This document shows, one piece after another, positions 38,190 to 51,200 of a DNA stretch of 64,000 nt. This DNA comes from Phoebastria nigripes. Its lineage: Eukaryota > Chordata > Aves > Procellariiformes > Diomedeidae. A model generated the notes under the pieces. The model saw only the letters and a program-made list of their open reading frames with translations, was not told the DNA's origin and ran no database searches. The translations under genes were made by a program, and so were the position numbers. The stretch lies in the NCBI GenBank assembly GCA_035582835.1, contig JAYKAV010002948.1:127823-191822 (forward strand), written 5' to 3'. Positions within the stretch are counted from its first letter, which is position 1. Each line of letters begins with the position of its first letter.

Positions 38190-39107
38190 AAGGTCATCTA
38201 GTCCTGCCATTGACAGGGACATCTTCAACTAGTTCAGGTTGCTCAGAGCCCCATCCAACCTGACCTTGAGTGTTTCCAGGGATGGGGCATCTACCACCTC
38301 TCTGGGCAACCTGCTCCAGTGTTTCACCACCCTCATTGTAAAAAATGTCTTCCTTATATCTAGTCTAAATCTACCCTCTCTTAGTTTAAAACCATTCCCC
38401 CTTGTCCTGTTGCAACAGGCCCTGATAAAAAGTTTGTCCCCATCTTTCTTATGAGCCCCCTTTAAGTACTGAAAGGCTGCAATAAGGTCTCCCCAAAGCC
38501 TTCTCTTCTCCAGGCTGAATAACCCCAACTCTCTCAGCCTTTCTTCATAGGAGAGGTGTTCCATCCCCCTGATCATTTTCGTGGCCCTCCTCTGGACCTG
38601 CTCCAACAGGTCCATGTCTTTCCCATGCTGAGGGTTCCAGAGCTGGATGCAGTACTCCAGGTGGGGTCTCACCAGAGCAGAGTAGAGGGGCAGAATCACC
38701 TCCCTCAACCTGCTGGCCATGCTGCTTTTGATGCAGCCCAGGATACAGTTGGCCTTCTGGGCTGCAAGTGCACATTGTCATCTCATGTCCAGCTTTTCAT
38801 CCACCAGTACCCCCAAGTCCTTCTCGGCAGGGCTGCTCTCAATCCCTTCATCTCCCAGCCTGTGTTGATACCAGGGGTTGCCCCGACCCAGGTGCAGGAC
38901 CTTGCACTTGGACTTGTTGAACCTCATGAGGTTCACATGGGCCCACTTCTTGAGCTTGTCCAGGTCCCTCTGGATGGCATCCCTTCCCTCGGGTGTGTCA
39001 ACCACACCACTCAGCTTGGTGTCATCTGCAAACTTGCTGAGGGTGCACTCGATCCCACTCTCTTGTGTCATTGATGAAGGTATTAAACAGTACTGGTCCC
39101 AATATGA
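38190..39107 (-). mobile_element. CR1 LINE, 5'-truncated, reverse-transcriptase part
   Basis: The minus strand carries two overlapping-frame reverse-transcriptase pieces. The upstream piece (39071-38778) holds the catalytic box [20 protein letters not shown] and the block [20 protein letters not shown]. The downstream piece (38720-38229) holds [52 protein letters not shown] and [19 protein letters not shown], ending at a stop after LSNLN. One frame break separates them. The 3' UTR is recognisable (GACATCTTCAACTAGTTCAG on the + strand) but the terminal octamers are missing or mutated. It is a dead copy lying antisense to RIMS1. Plus-strand ORFs over it are shadows. Confidence 0.96.
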
Positions 39108-42100
39108 ATCAGATCAGCCTTTCTTTCTGGAAATTTTAACTCCAGATTATTACAGGTTGTTACATTTCTAAAGAATCTTGGACTAAGTTCTCGTTTGCTA
39201 TTCATTTTCCATATTATATCTGCTTCAAAGCCTGCATAGCTAAGCACTTGCAAATTTATAGATGGCTGCAGTTGTAATTTATCAGCTGGACTGTGGGTCA
39301 TCAGAATCCATACTTCAATATGATTTTTTTAATCAACTGTCAAAGCCCCAGTGCAAAGGCACTCATTGAAACAATACTCATTTCTGTTCATAATATGAAC
39401 TGGCATGGCTTTGGGGAGATAATACTGAAGTTGTCCTCTTTTCTGAAGCTTTCTTTTCATTTTTGTGATTTTTTAATGTTCAAAAGGATGAGACAGTTCC
39501 CGATTTATTTTTTAAATTATGTGTCTGAAAATTAAGCTTGACTGAAGAGTATTTCTTGACCTGAGTATTTCTTCCTCGTGACAACTTGTAGATCCTGTAA
39601 TTTTCAGGTACAATTTTTTTTTAAGGTGACTGGGCTGTACTTCATGTAAGTATGAAATCCTTTATCTTCTATATAAACAGGAGTCCCTCCTTTCTAAGAA
39701 AGAGATATGAGATACTAGAACTGAGCTACACTGATTAAAGTAACTCATATATTTATAATGCAATAATATATTTCTTTTGTGCTTAAATGTACAAATAACA
39801 GAAGGATTATCAGAAACAAGTGGTTCTTCCTTCTAATTTGAATAATTAAATCATACTGATTTTAATAGCTATTATAGTTCAGAATCAAATTTCAAGCCTC
39901 ACACTGTAGCCTACAAGATTAACTTTTAGGGTTTGAGTTACAGTTCAGTTAGCTATAACTGAAAAATTGTGTAACACTTGTAAGCATATAAAGTCTCTTA
40001 ACTTCTTAGGAACTAAATACCTGTTTTCTATCTTCAATGTGTAGCAACTGCATTTTATTATACTCTTGTCTGTTACATTATAGTCCTCTAGTACTAGATG
40101 GCTTCCAAAGGCCAGAGTTTTTTTACCTGTGTAATTTCTCACTTAATAATATATTGAGTGGAAATGAATTCTTTAAAGTTAGATAAAAATTTACTTGTTT
40201 CTTTTGTTGGCCCTTCTTCAAACATGTCTCCTGCTAGTGGGGACAATGCACAGTGTTCCCCAGGATGAAATTTATTGAATGACTTTCTGTTTCTAGAACG
40301 TCCTGTGGTCCATTTTTTCAGCTTAGACTGGTGGGGGGATTTTGTTTGCTTCTAAGCGGAAGAGAGAATTACCTTAAACTGCTTCACCTTAAAGAAAAAT
40401 CTGTTGCTAATTTTCATTCTTCCCTGGAAACATTGGGCCAGTCTCTCCACCATTTTTTGTCATGCTCAAAAAAATAAAATAATGCAAGTAATATAAGAGA
40501 GACTTCACTGTAGTTTGATTCTTCTCTTTTACCTAGCTAACTTCCATAGAAATCCATGGTCATACTCTGTGGGTGACCCAGAGATTCTAATAGAGCAGAA
40601 AAACGCACTCTTTGTGGTTTAACTTCACAGGCCCTTAGAATTTAGAGTAAGGAAGGAGGGAGTTTTGCAGAGGCAGATGAGACATCCAGCTCAGAGAGTC
40701 ATCAAAACAGAAACACTGAGTTAACAGCCCTGTTTAACCTAGTGTTGAGGCCAGTTTCCTCTTCATGGAAAGAAAGGAGTTTTTGGTTCAAGGCACTATT
40801 ACAGAGCTCAAATTGCTGGGATTCCCTGGTGAACTGGGATCTCAAAATGTTTAAATAGTCACTCTGTATATTGACAGTGAACATCACCAAGGGATAGCCA
40901 GCAGAGCACAGTGGTCTGATTCTTTGTTGGAAGGTCTCTCTTCACGCTGTTTGCTTTTGTCATGTTGACGTTTGTACTGAGATGGATATTTGGGGGGAAT
41001 TTGCAGGGAATTGAGCATTTGAAGTGTATCTTCATATCAGCAAGCTTAGCTGTGCATGGGGAGGGGAGAATAAATGGGGAGATGATTAATAGCTTTTTCT
41101 GTCACATAATAGTAACAAGCATTAATGAGTGACCATCAGCAGTAAAGGGAAGGGAAGGATAGTGAGATACAGACTATGTGTGCAAGAAGAACCAAACCGT
41201 TTCAATGAAGGATGAATGAGCACTCCCCACAAACAATGAAGGGCTGTGATTAGTGATTTGTACAGAGGTTCAGTGAAGTACATAGCCTGTGCTGCACCAC
41301 ACATGCTTTGCTAGAAAGAGAGATTCAAGCCCACGGCAGCAATTATGCTGAATCAGGATGTTAACACTTGTTTGTATGTTTTATTTTGGCTGGCTGGACT
41401 TCTGCATTGTGTTGAGCACTTGCATGGAATTGTCAAGCACTTTTCCATTCCCATTAGCTTCAGAAATTAGACTCTTTCGGCACTTCTAGTAACAAGCTAA
41501 TTGAGCACATGGCAATAGTGACCATCTGCTTTGATTTCCCTGGTATTTTTTAACAATTATTTATTTGTAATTTATAAATACAAGCTATTAAAGTCAGTAT
41601 TAGAACTAAGATATTATACTGCTTTAGCTTTTGTACAGCATAACTAAAACAGTGATGGAATTCCACTTTGGTATAAAAAAAGGCTATTATAAATACCGGA
41701 AGACAACTTCTATATTTATGACACTAATTATATTGCTGATAATTTGCCCATGTATGACTGTTTCTTTGTAGTCAAGGTTTCTGCTGTAAACAAGACATTT
41801 AGGGTCACTAAGTAGAGACTCATTTTCTTATATAATGTAATAAGCAACATTTATTGTGCAGGTGCTTCAGTGGTTTATAGTTGTGTGTTTAAATACTGAG
41901 TGAGATTAATTAGCTGATACTGCAATGGAGAACATCTTCCCTCCCATAGCTAGAATGGGAGCATCATTAATGTAGCCAGTGCTGCTGACAGACTGAAGAC
42001 TTTCCATGGGTCTTACTATTAAAAACAAACAATAAAGGTCTTCATTGGATTCATAGCCATATGTCTGCTATGTTTTCAGAAGATTCCTTTTCATCTTGGA

Positions 42101-43547
42101 ATTTTCCAGTGCGAAGTCTTTATTTAAAAATAGGATGTTTAAATTAACATTTTACTATGTGACTGGTGTTAGCATTTGTTCAATCCAAAGAGCCTCTCAC
42201 TATTAATAATGCAGAGAATGGCATATGGAGTAGCATTATAAGAAACAGTATTTTTCAAAGCATAGGATGCTTTAAAATCATCAGTGAAACTTACCCACTC
42301 CATAGTTGCTAATCAAACTCCTACTGCAAGAATAAAATGAGGTGACATCAAGACCATCAACAGTGGGTACTAGGTTCAATCAGTTTTTTGATGTAGGCTT
42401 TCCACATTTAGTGTGCTCATTTGCACTGTGTTGCATCCGTAGGTACGTTTGTATTAGTGCTGTGCTCATAAAAGATATATAAGTAATAACTAACATGGAT
42501 GGTTGATAAAAATAAATTAATCAAACTCAATTTAACTTTAATATTTATTGCAGTGAAAAGACCATGCATACAAGATGTTTTGGAACAACTCAGTTAGTGG
42601 AGGGTCACAACCTAGCAGCCCACACTGGAGTCACCTCCCTCCTCCACTGTATCTCCATGATCTGCCCCTACCCAGAGTGTCCATCAGGCAGACCAAAGAG
42701 AACAGATAAGTACTGAGATCATACAGCAGCCTTTCTTCAGCGGAGCACTTTATTTAATGTAGCTCTTATCTGCCTAGTTATCAGACTTCACAAAACTTTT
42801 AAAACCTTTGTATCTTCAACTCCTTCCCAATGTATCAGTTCTGGTTGAAATTCACCACCCTGAGCCAGTAGGGGAACGAGTGATGGAAGCTGTAAGGATT
42901 GCATAAGGAACACAGGAAACAAAGCTAAAAGCTCAAAAATTTCATATCTGAGTTAAAAAATGAAGTTCACTAATTTTTGTCTTTTTTCTGAATTGGAAGT
43001 TTATAAGCCAAAAAATAATTCAACTTTCAGAGGAGAGTGTGATAAATAGCACTTGAAACTCTTTAACAAGTCTGTACTCAAGATAGTGATACATTTTTAC
43101 AAGCATTAGTAAATTTTTTATGTTTAGTTAGAACATTGTGCTCTGGAAAACATTAGCGTAATGGTAACATTTTAAATCTGGGTTTAAAAAGCACACTAGT
43201 TCATCTTTTCATTTACAAGCTGGGCATTTTGACTATTTTGTGTGCTTAACAAACTGATACCTTTATTCAGCTTCCCCCTAGAGGGGTAACTGATACTTGC
43301 CAATACAGAGAGGTCTTTTAAATGATTAAACTACTCTTCAATTTTTTACACACACCGAAAGTTCAACCTGATGGAAGACTTGTCAGTCTTCAGTGTAACT
43401 GTGTTGAGTAGCAGTGATATGACTGCTACTTTGCTTAAAATACAACAATTTAAAATTGAGAAACATGGATGTAAGACCAAACAGTGCAAGCCAAATTGTC
43501 TTGAAAGATAATACAATTTTAATATAGTGCAAAATGCAACTTGTCGC

Positions 43548-44121
43548 TGTTGTGGTTTAACCCTAGCCAGCAACTAAGCACCACACAGCCGCTCGCTTAC
43601 TCACCCCCGGTGGGATGGGGGAGAGAATCGGAAGGGTAAAAGTGAGAAAACTCAAGGGTTGAGATAAAGACAGTTTAAGAGGTAAAGCAAAAGCTGCGCA
43701 CACAAGCAAAGCAAAACAAGGAATTCATTCACTACTTCCCATNGGCAGGCAGGTGTTCAGCCATCTCCAGGAAAGCAGGGCTCCATCACGCNTAACNGTN
43801 ACTTGGGAAGACAAACGCCATCACTCCGAACGTCCCCCCCTTCCTTCTTCCCCCAGCTTTATCTGCTGAGCATGACGTCATATGGTATGGAATATCCCTT
43901 TGGTCAGTTGGAGTCAGCTGTCCTGGCTATGCTCCCTCCCAACTTCTTGTGCACCTGGCAGAGCATGAGAAGCTGAAAAGCCTTTGACCAGTGTAAACAC
44001 TGCTTAGCAACAACCAAAACATCCCTGTGTTATCAACATTATTCTCATACTAAATCCAAAACATAGCACTATACCAACTACTAGGAAGAAAATTAACTCT
44101 ATCCCAGCTGAAACCAGGACA
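43548..44121 (-). mobile_element. Solo LTR of an avian endogenous retrovirus (CRE intact, TATA altered)
   Basis: About 574 bp from TGTTGTGG to CCAGGACA, matching the LTR at 54.5 kb along its length by eye. On its own sense strand (minus) it starts TGTCCTGG and has a perfect CRE palindrome TGACGTCA (43873-43880). Downstream the TATA position of the better copy is changed to CAGATAAA (43858-43865). The left terminal TGTCATGG is mutated. No matching flanking duplication is seen: GTCGC lies before it and TGGCT after it. Four Ns fall inside it, as happens when near-identical repeats are hard to resolve. No gag, pol or env sequence adjoins it. Confidence 0.9.
43873..43880. promoter_or_regulatory. 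Consensus CRE in LTR
   Basis: TGACGTCA is the full palindromic cyclic-AMP response element bound by CREB/ATF proteins. It sits in the promoter-side region of the LTR, upstream of an altered TATA position. Activity in this genome is unknown. Confidence 0.6.
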
Positions 44122-47100
44122 TGGCTAATGCAAATTCCCTAGCAGGGTTAGCAAAGACTAAGAGCTTCACAGATGTGGACAATTGTGTTCCAGCTGTCAC
44201 CAGCTCTGAGAAATGAAGAAGCATCTTTTTAAAACTTCAGGATGGTAATAGTGTTCATTCTCGCAAAGAAAGAGTATTTATGCAGCAAAAAGCCTGTTAG
44301 GCAAAGCCGTAGGGATAAAACCTCTCTAGAAACCTTTTCAGCATTGGGTGGCTTTAAGACTTGGTTATCTCATCTGCATTCCCAGCTGTCTGAGAAGTAA
44401 GGCATATGCCTACTTCTTTCTCAGTTTTTGTGTAGGGCCACGGTTGACATACTCTGTACGTGTTTGTATGCTTAGATAGATGCATATGCAATAACATCCT
44501 CTCTTCTTGTTTCTAGCTATTAGTATAATGCTGTTAAGTTAAAAAGATATATGTTTTTGATAGGGGTATGTTTAGGTAAAATTCTGTAAAATTCTTCCTG
44601 ATCTAAATGACCTTATGTTGGCAATTAACTATCATATTGTGAGCTGGTCAGAATTTAAGAAAGCTAAAAGAATATAGCTGAGGACGGGTTACCCAAACCA
44701 TAACACAGCATAAGAAACTCACATAGAAATAGACAGTGGGAAAAAAAGGAAGGGATTCTTCCGCCAACTCTGGCACTGGAGTACCATCGTGCTGCCTATG
44801 CTGGACATACCCCTGCTTCTGGATAATCCCTGCCGTAATATCTGAAAATGTTTGTCTATATTTTGCAGTTTAATTCCCTTTTTCAATTGATATAATCACA
44901 TAGTGCATACACAGCTATTCATATACAACAGCTTTATCCCATCATATTATCTCGTGTCAGCAACTTGCTATGCCCAGACCAGGAGTCCTGCCTTTCAGGG
45001 CTCGTGAGGTTGGGCACAGCGCCACTAAGTGCAGCTCTGTGGCTTCTCACTCCAGAGCTAGTTTGTTTACAGGAAGCTTTTGGTCCCTGTGTTACTTCAA
45101 GTCTTCGTATCAAGAGAAGATATGAATAGTAACAGAATAGTAACTGTATGGACTGTTTTCTTTTGAACAAGTGCTGGAAGAGAGTATATAGTAATTTGGT
45201 TTGAGAGTGATCTTTTGCATTAGTCTGTGATTTTATGGTTAGTCTCCATGCCTCCAAATAACATAACTTACGAGTAGTTGGAAGAGAAATTCAAGCACAT
45301 TGAAGTATAAGAGTTCAGCCAGAATAGTGAAGGTATGTTTAAGTTCATCAGTAAAAATTACTCAAATGTAGAAAGTCAGAAAACTACAATTTTAACAAAG
45401 TTTGGCTGGCTAAGCAGTTCACTGAATTTCACTCACTGAAATTGATAATGACCAGAAATGGAAGGATGACCAGCAAATTGGCTTGAAGAGCTGTCAGAAT
45501 AAATGTAAAATCACCAAAACCCCTCAGTCTACAGTACTTCAACTGAAAACAGAAAGGAAAAACTTAACCGTTCTGATGATTGGTTAAGTTTATGGCTGTT
45601 CACTCCTCAGTTCTTGATATATTAGAATAAAATGTGTTTTTATAAAAATTCACCTGATTAAAAATGTAACCTAAAATGGAAAGCAAAAAAACATTTTATG
45701 GGTCTTAGATTGATGTATATTTTTAAAAAAATCAGGAGAAGGTGACTGAAAAATAGCAGGATTATTGCTTGCATATATGAATAAAATACTACTAAAATCA
45801 GTTCTACTGCTTACATATGAAGGTTTTTAATGACATAAAGCACTGAATTGAAATTTATGTAATATAAAGAATACTTACTAAAGAAAACTTCCACAAAATT
45901 TATATGAAAAGAATATGAAGAGTGTGAAGCTAAGTGCTGGAAGATAGGAAATACTAGAACCGAACCTGCCTCTGTAAGCCTGGCCTTTTTGTGTGTAGGC
46001 ATACTCATTTAATTATTCTCACATTTCTCTCCATGGAAATTGCCTCAATCAGTGCATGATACAGGCCTGTTCCGGGGATAAATGAAGACAGTACACATAA
46101 AGAGTCAGTCATCTTTAAAACTCAAATTCTTTTTGTTGCAGAAGCTAGAACTTGTTTAGAGAATGAGGGGGGAATTGTAGGAAGAGAAAGGATGGTCTTC
46201 TGGCTTAGCTAGTTAATTACTGCTCTGGGAAATGAATCTCTTCACGCCTCCGCCCCATAGCTTTTACGTCATGATTGACAAGTCACTTCACTTCAAACAT
46301 GTCTTCATTGGTGATCATATGCTGCCTGTGCACGTGAGTTTATCCTGGCTTGATGCTATGGATTCAATCCCCTCATCATGTGGAAAGTTTGGAGCAAAAA
46401 GCATACATGGTTCTTTAACATTCTGGTTTGTTTAACGCAGTTACATAGTAAAAGATTGCACAGTTTATATGATTGCTGGGTTCACCATGCAAAACAGGAT
46501 GAACGGCACATGAAAAAGCAGTGTGCTTTCTGTGCAAAAGCAAGGGGATAGTGTGTGTTTTGTTGCTACAAAAGATAAACTGACCATTTCATGGGAGGGT
46601 CATAATATAATAAATACTTGTGATGGTATGTTGGAAAGGCTTGTGTTCAGTCTCAGGAATTTTTTAGGAACCATTTTGTCTTCAGAAAGGGTGATGAAAA
46701 GAATTTATTCCCCAAGTTTTCTTATTTTCTTCCTGCTTCAGTATCACCATGAACCAGTCTCTTTCCTTCAAGGGATTATTGTCTGTCTCACTTCTCTTTT
46801 GCACTCCAATCAGATTACTTTGTCTTGGGCCATGCCTGATGGCCAACAGAGAAGATGCAGCCTCCCTGCATCCTGGACAGTCCAGCTAACTTTCCCAGAT
46901 CCAGAGTAGCCAAGAGAAGCAATTCCTGGGAAATACTGACTTTCTGCCTCTAGCCTTGAGGTGAAATAGTAATATTCAGGAAATGTACAATCCATTTAGC
47001 AATAGGAGCTGTGAGTGAGTGCAACGCCACTTTGTAATAGAAAGTCTCTTGGTATTTTAACTGTTGATCTCTTCAACGTCTCTTAACATGAGAGTTATGA

Positions 47101-50100
47101 CTTAAAGATGTTGTTTTACTGAATTTACAGATATTCAAAGGAACAGAAAACAGTTTGTGCTGAATAGAAGGATCACCTCATTGGCATCTTTCAGTCAGGC
47201 ACCAGCCATAAGCACTTCTCAAAGCGAAGTGAATTTATTTATTCATTTATTATGCGACCGTACAATATGGATTTTTTTTCCTTTTAATTCCTCCAAAAGG
47301 ACCCGACAATCTGTCATGGTATTTCAGCTGGAACTTAGAATAAATAAAAGAAGAAATTCAACCTTGGGCAGAAACCAGGCATGGAAAATTCCTACCTAAA
47401 TTTTTTGTGTTTGACAAATTTGAAGAATAGATGTAACTAACAGACAAGCCAGTAACATTACAACTGACTGGCATTTTGCATCTAAAATCTCCACGGTGTA
47501 AACATCCACCAGAATACCTGAAGTAAATTGGCAATCCTACTTTGTTTCTGATTATCCAAATCACTGCAGCTCAAAACTGAACACCAAAACTGTTTCCTGA
47601 ACTAGTGCTCTTCTCAGTTTCATTAGAGAGAGAAACATTTTGAACATGTATGGCAGATTAATTAATATTACTTCTTAGGTGATCTCTCTTGGGGCAAGGG
47701 CAAGCACACTGATGTAACCTGAGTCACAGCTTTTGCTTTTTGGTGGGGAAATAGAGGGCAATAGCCTCCAAATTACTATCATGGAGGCAAGATATATGAA
47801 AACAGTTAAGCTAAGCTGCTTAAAATATATAATGTATCCTTTTTACTCCCAAACAGTATATTACAGATGGAAACTTCTGGTTCTGAGGTCACTTATGTAC
47901 AAAACCAAGGTGAAGCCAGAATAATTAATGTTCTAATTATTCATTATCTAAAGATAATGATTTTTTTTAAATCCGTCATAATAAACTGCTTTATATGTCT
48001 GTCAGAGAGGGAGGGAGGTGGAGTCTTTAATCCCTTCAGAACATCTGTACATGAAAAATGTACTATGGAGCATTGCTTGTGCATTTTTAATTATCTAATT
48101 ATGCTTCCTCTTTCAAAGAAACTGTCACGTTACCAGCAGCCTTTCTTAATGATTTGAAAAAGACTGGAAGATAATTTTAATTGGCTTTTCATTTAATTAT
48201 TGCAGTTGATTAAGATGAAATATCATTCATAAACTTTCAGTATAAGAACATTACACTAACATTTTTAACAGGCAGTACATGTTATTTTTAGAATGAAGAA
48301 ATGTAGGAAAATAGTTTTAGCCATGGCTCAGACCTCAGAATAGCTCTCATTTGCTTTATCTTCATCTCAGTTTATCTTTTTTAAAACGTTTTCTGTATTT
48401 TCTTTGTTAGTCCTGTCCTTCCACTGTTCCATTTAACCTTTCAGATTTTCCTCCTTCGTTCTCTATTTTGTGGCTATTGCCTGGTGCTTATTATTTACTT
48501 TTGTAAAGGAGCAGTGAGCAATCTATTTCGTATCAATGATGTAGCCTTTTTACACAAAGAGCAGTCAGATCACAAGTACTTCAGTACCTCATGCTTTGAA
48601 GGGGAAAAAGCAATACAGCATGTTGTAACAGGGAGAATAATATGTTATTGCTGAATGTTATACAAAGAAAGAAAAACTGGTGAATTCAGCTTTCTTGCTA
48701 CTGAAGAAAGTTTCCTCCATTCAGTGGTGAGCATAAAAAACTCCACATTTTTGTGTTTGTCATACACACACACCCCAATACCTATTTTCTTGATACAGAT
48801 TTAACATTTACGTGCTTGCTATGTTTGGTACACTAGAACTTAATATATACATGGCTATGGGCAGTCAAGTTTGGGTCAACTGAGCTGTTTGCCCTTTGAT
48901 TCCCATTAGCCTGTCCACATCAGCATTAACAGCAATACTTAACCCCGAGCAGCATCCCTGCAGCAACGTAACTGCTTTCGTGTTGGTTTCATTTTATGAT
49001 TCATGTGATTAGTTGGCTTCAGGCTGGTAGTGCCATGGGTATGCACAGGCAGGCACACAGGCTCCTCCATACAGAGACAGTTGCTCTGCTTGTTTCAGAG
49101 AATATAAATTAACTTGCCGAAATGTTCTTGGAAAATAGTTAAAATCTGCTCATCTTGTGTAATATTCAGACTTAGATTCTGAATTATTCTTTCATTTCAT
49201 GGAAAAATGCTAGTTTTGCAAGTTTAAAAAATAGAGAACTGTCAGAGCTGTGAAACTTGCACAATTCACTGCTCAGTGTGTTACTGAGACAGGCATTTTC
49301 ACAAAACAGATTCTGATATTATATTCCAACATGGAGATTTCCTGATCTTCCAAAGTAGGATGTTAACCAGTTAAGCTCCCAGAGGAGACTTCTGTAATGA
49401 AATCTTCCCCAACCCTTACCTCAGTGAGAATTTACGTATTGAACATAAATGGGGCTGGGACTTTCATTCCAGAGGCAGTATCTGTGTCACTGAGTAGCAC
49501 TTTTTTACGATATAGGAATATTGTCAAGAACAGATACAATTTACAAGAGTTACTGAATTTCAACTACCTTAATACACCAATAGGACTCTAATATGGTGAC
49601 TTTACAGGAGAAGCACATTTTTTTCTGATTCTAATAGCCATTTCATGGATTTAATACATGATCAATGTGCATGTTAGATCAATATGTAATTCCAGCTGGT
49701 ACAGACTGTACAAAATTATTATTTTATTGAATCAACTAACTTCTTTATGGTCTAATAAAGTCTCTTGACTTACTAGAGAGAATTTTAATATGGGATATGT
49801 GTTTATCCTTTGGTTTGTAAAGCACCATGTTTGAATTAATTTATGAAATACCATAAACTGTACAGTAATTAATCTTGCAGCAAATGTTATATATCATGTA
49901 AATATAGCTATATATTCTAAGACTGGCAGAGCAATTTGTGGATAGGTAAATTAGAGTTTGGATTTATTAATTATGTATCATATAATACTAATAACAAGAC
50001 TTAGTTTATTTTTAGAAATGTAATGTTCCTCATTATAGAGGAGAGCTCATCTTCCCTTTGGTCCACAACTATTACATGTTTAGGAGGTTATTAGTATTCA

Positions 50101-51079
50101 TGAGCTACCTCACTGCAAAAGGGTGCCATAGGGGCTATGAATTAGTTTGTGATTCTGCATTCAGCAGAAGAGAAAGAAAGCTTACTAGCTCATGCTGGTG
50201 AAGGCCAGGGATTCTCTCAAAAGATTCAAGTTACTGCAACTGTGTGGAAAGAACTTAAATTAAAATATCCTCTATACAGCAAGGAATACAGGGGATTATT
50301 TATTTACTCATGGCTTGCATTATTGAAAAAATGGATGGAGTAAAAATGAGTGATCGTGAAAATAAACACCTAAAGTATTTTTTTATAAATCATCAGTAAG
50401 TCTAAGAGAATGAAGGAAATACTGTAATTTTAGCAATGGCTAATCACTTAAGATTTTTTCCCTAAAAGGATATACTTCCAGATATTATATAGGTGAGTTT
50501 ATGGGCAAAGTTTGTTCTAGCTTCCTGTGTCTTATCTTTCTTTTTCAGGTGATATGTACTATTGGCAGGTATTTTATGTAGTTACTGAGAAATACTGAGT
50601 GTATATCGATATNCTCATTTTCTCAATCCAAATAATTTGTCCAGTATAATTTTATGCATCTTGAATATATATATTAGATATCTGCATGTAAAAAGCTATA
50701 CAATGATTTAATACATGTAATTGGCTTTGTTTCAGTTCTTTATAGTTGTGTATGCTATAGTTTAATATAAGCAAATATAATCCACAATGTCCTTGTAGTG
50801 TGTTCATTTTATAGAATTTACCTCAGGGTTAATTTTTATGGCAGCTTGTAACTCAAACTACTCTTTGAATAAGTTTTTTATCTTAATAGTTCCTTCTTCG
50901 TTCCCACAGATACAAGTACAACTTTCAGGTAGCGGCAGCTTGCAAAACTGAAAGTGCTGCTTTCTTTCACAACTCTGACGTCTGACATGTAAATACAGTC
51001 TTGATTTTGCCTTGTGTAGCACAGATACCACTTTAGATAGGATCCGTCTCAGCTGCATAAGTTTTGGCAGGAAAATGTA

Positions 51080-51200
51080 AGCGTTTTTCCCTTGGTAAAG
51101 GGAGCGGTGGCTTCCCAGCTGATGGGTAACTCCGGTGCTGAAGGACAGCTCCGGGGAGCCCGGGCAGGGGGGCAGCTCTGCTCCTGCTGGGGCCAAAGGG
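51080..51200. other. GC- and CpG-rich patch in AT-rich intron
   Basis: About 120 bp around 51100-51195 are strikingly GC-rich compared with the flanks and include several CpGs (GGAGCGG, CTCCGGTGC, CTCCGGGGAGCCCGGGCAGG). On the minus strand it begins a 112-codon ORF (51196-50858) with an ATG and a Pro/Gly-rich start (MAPAGAELPPCPGSPELS) followed by a basic, Cys-containing part. No family is recognised. The minus strand also holds a CAGACGTCAG site near 50975. It may be a remnant of an unrecognised repeat, a small regulatory element or an antisense transcript start. Confidence 0.4.

Noticed and set aside
38556..39074. 172-codon plus-strand ORF
   Set aside because: It is the reverse strand of a CR1 reverse transcriptase, whose true frames are on the minus strand.
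46523..46909. 128-codon plus-strand ORF in intron 3
   Set aside because: No domain or motif seen, no splice sites matching the RIMS1 phase, so not a credible exon.
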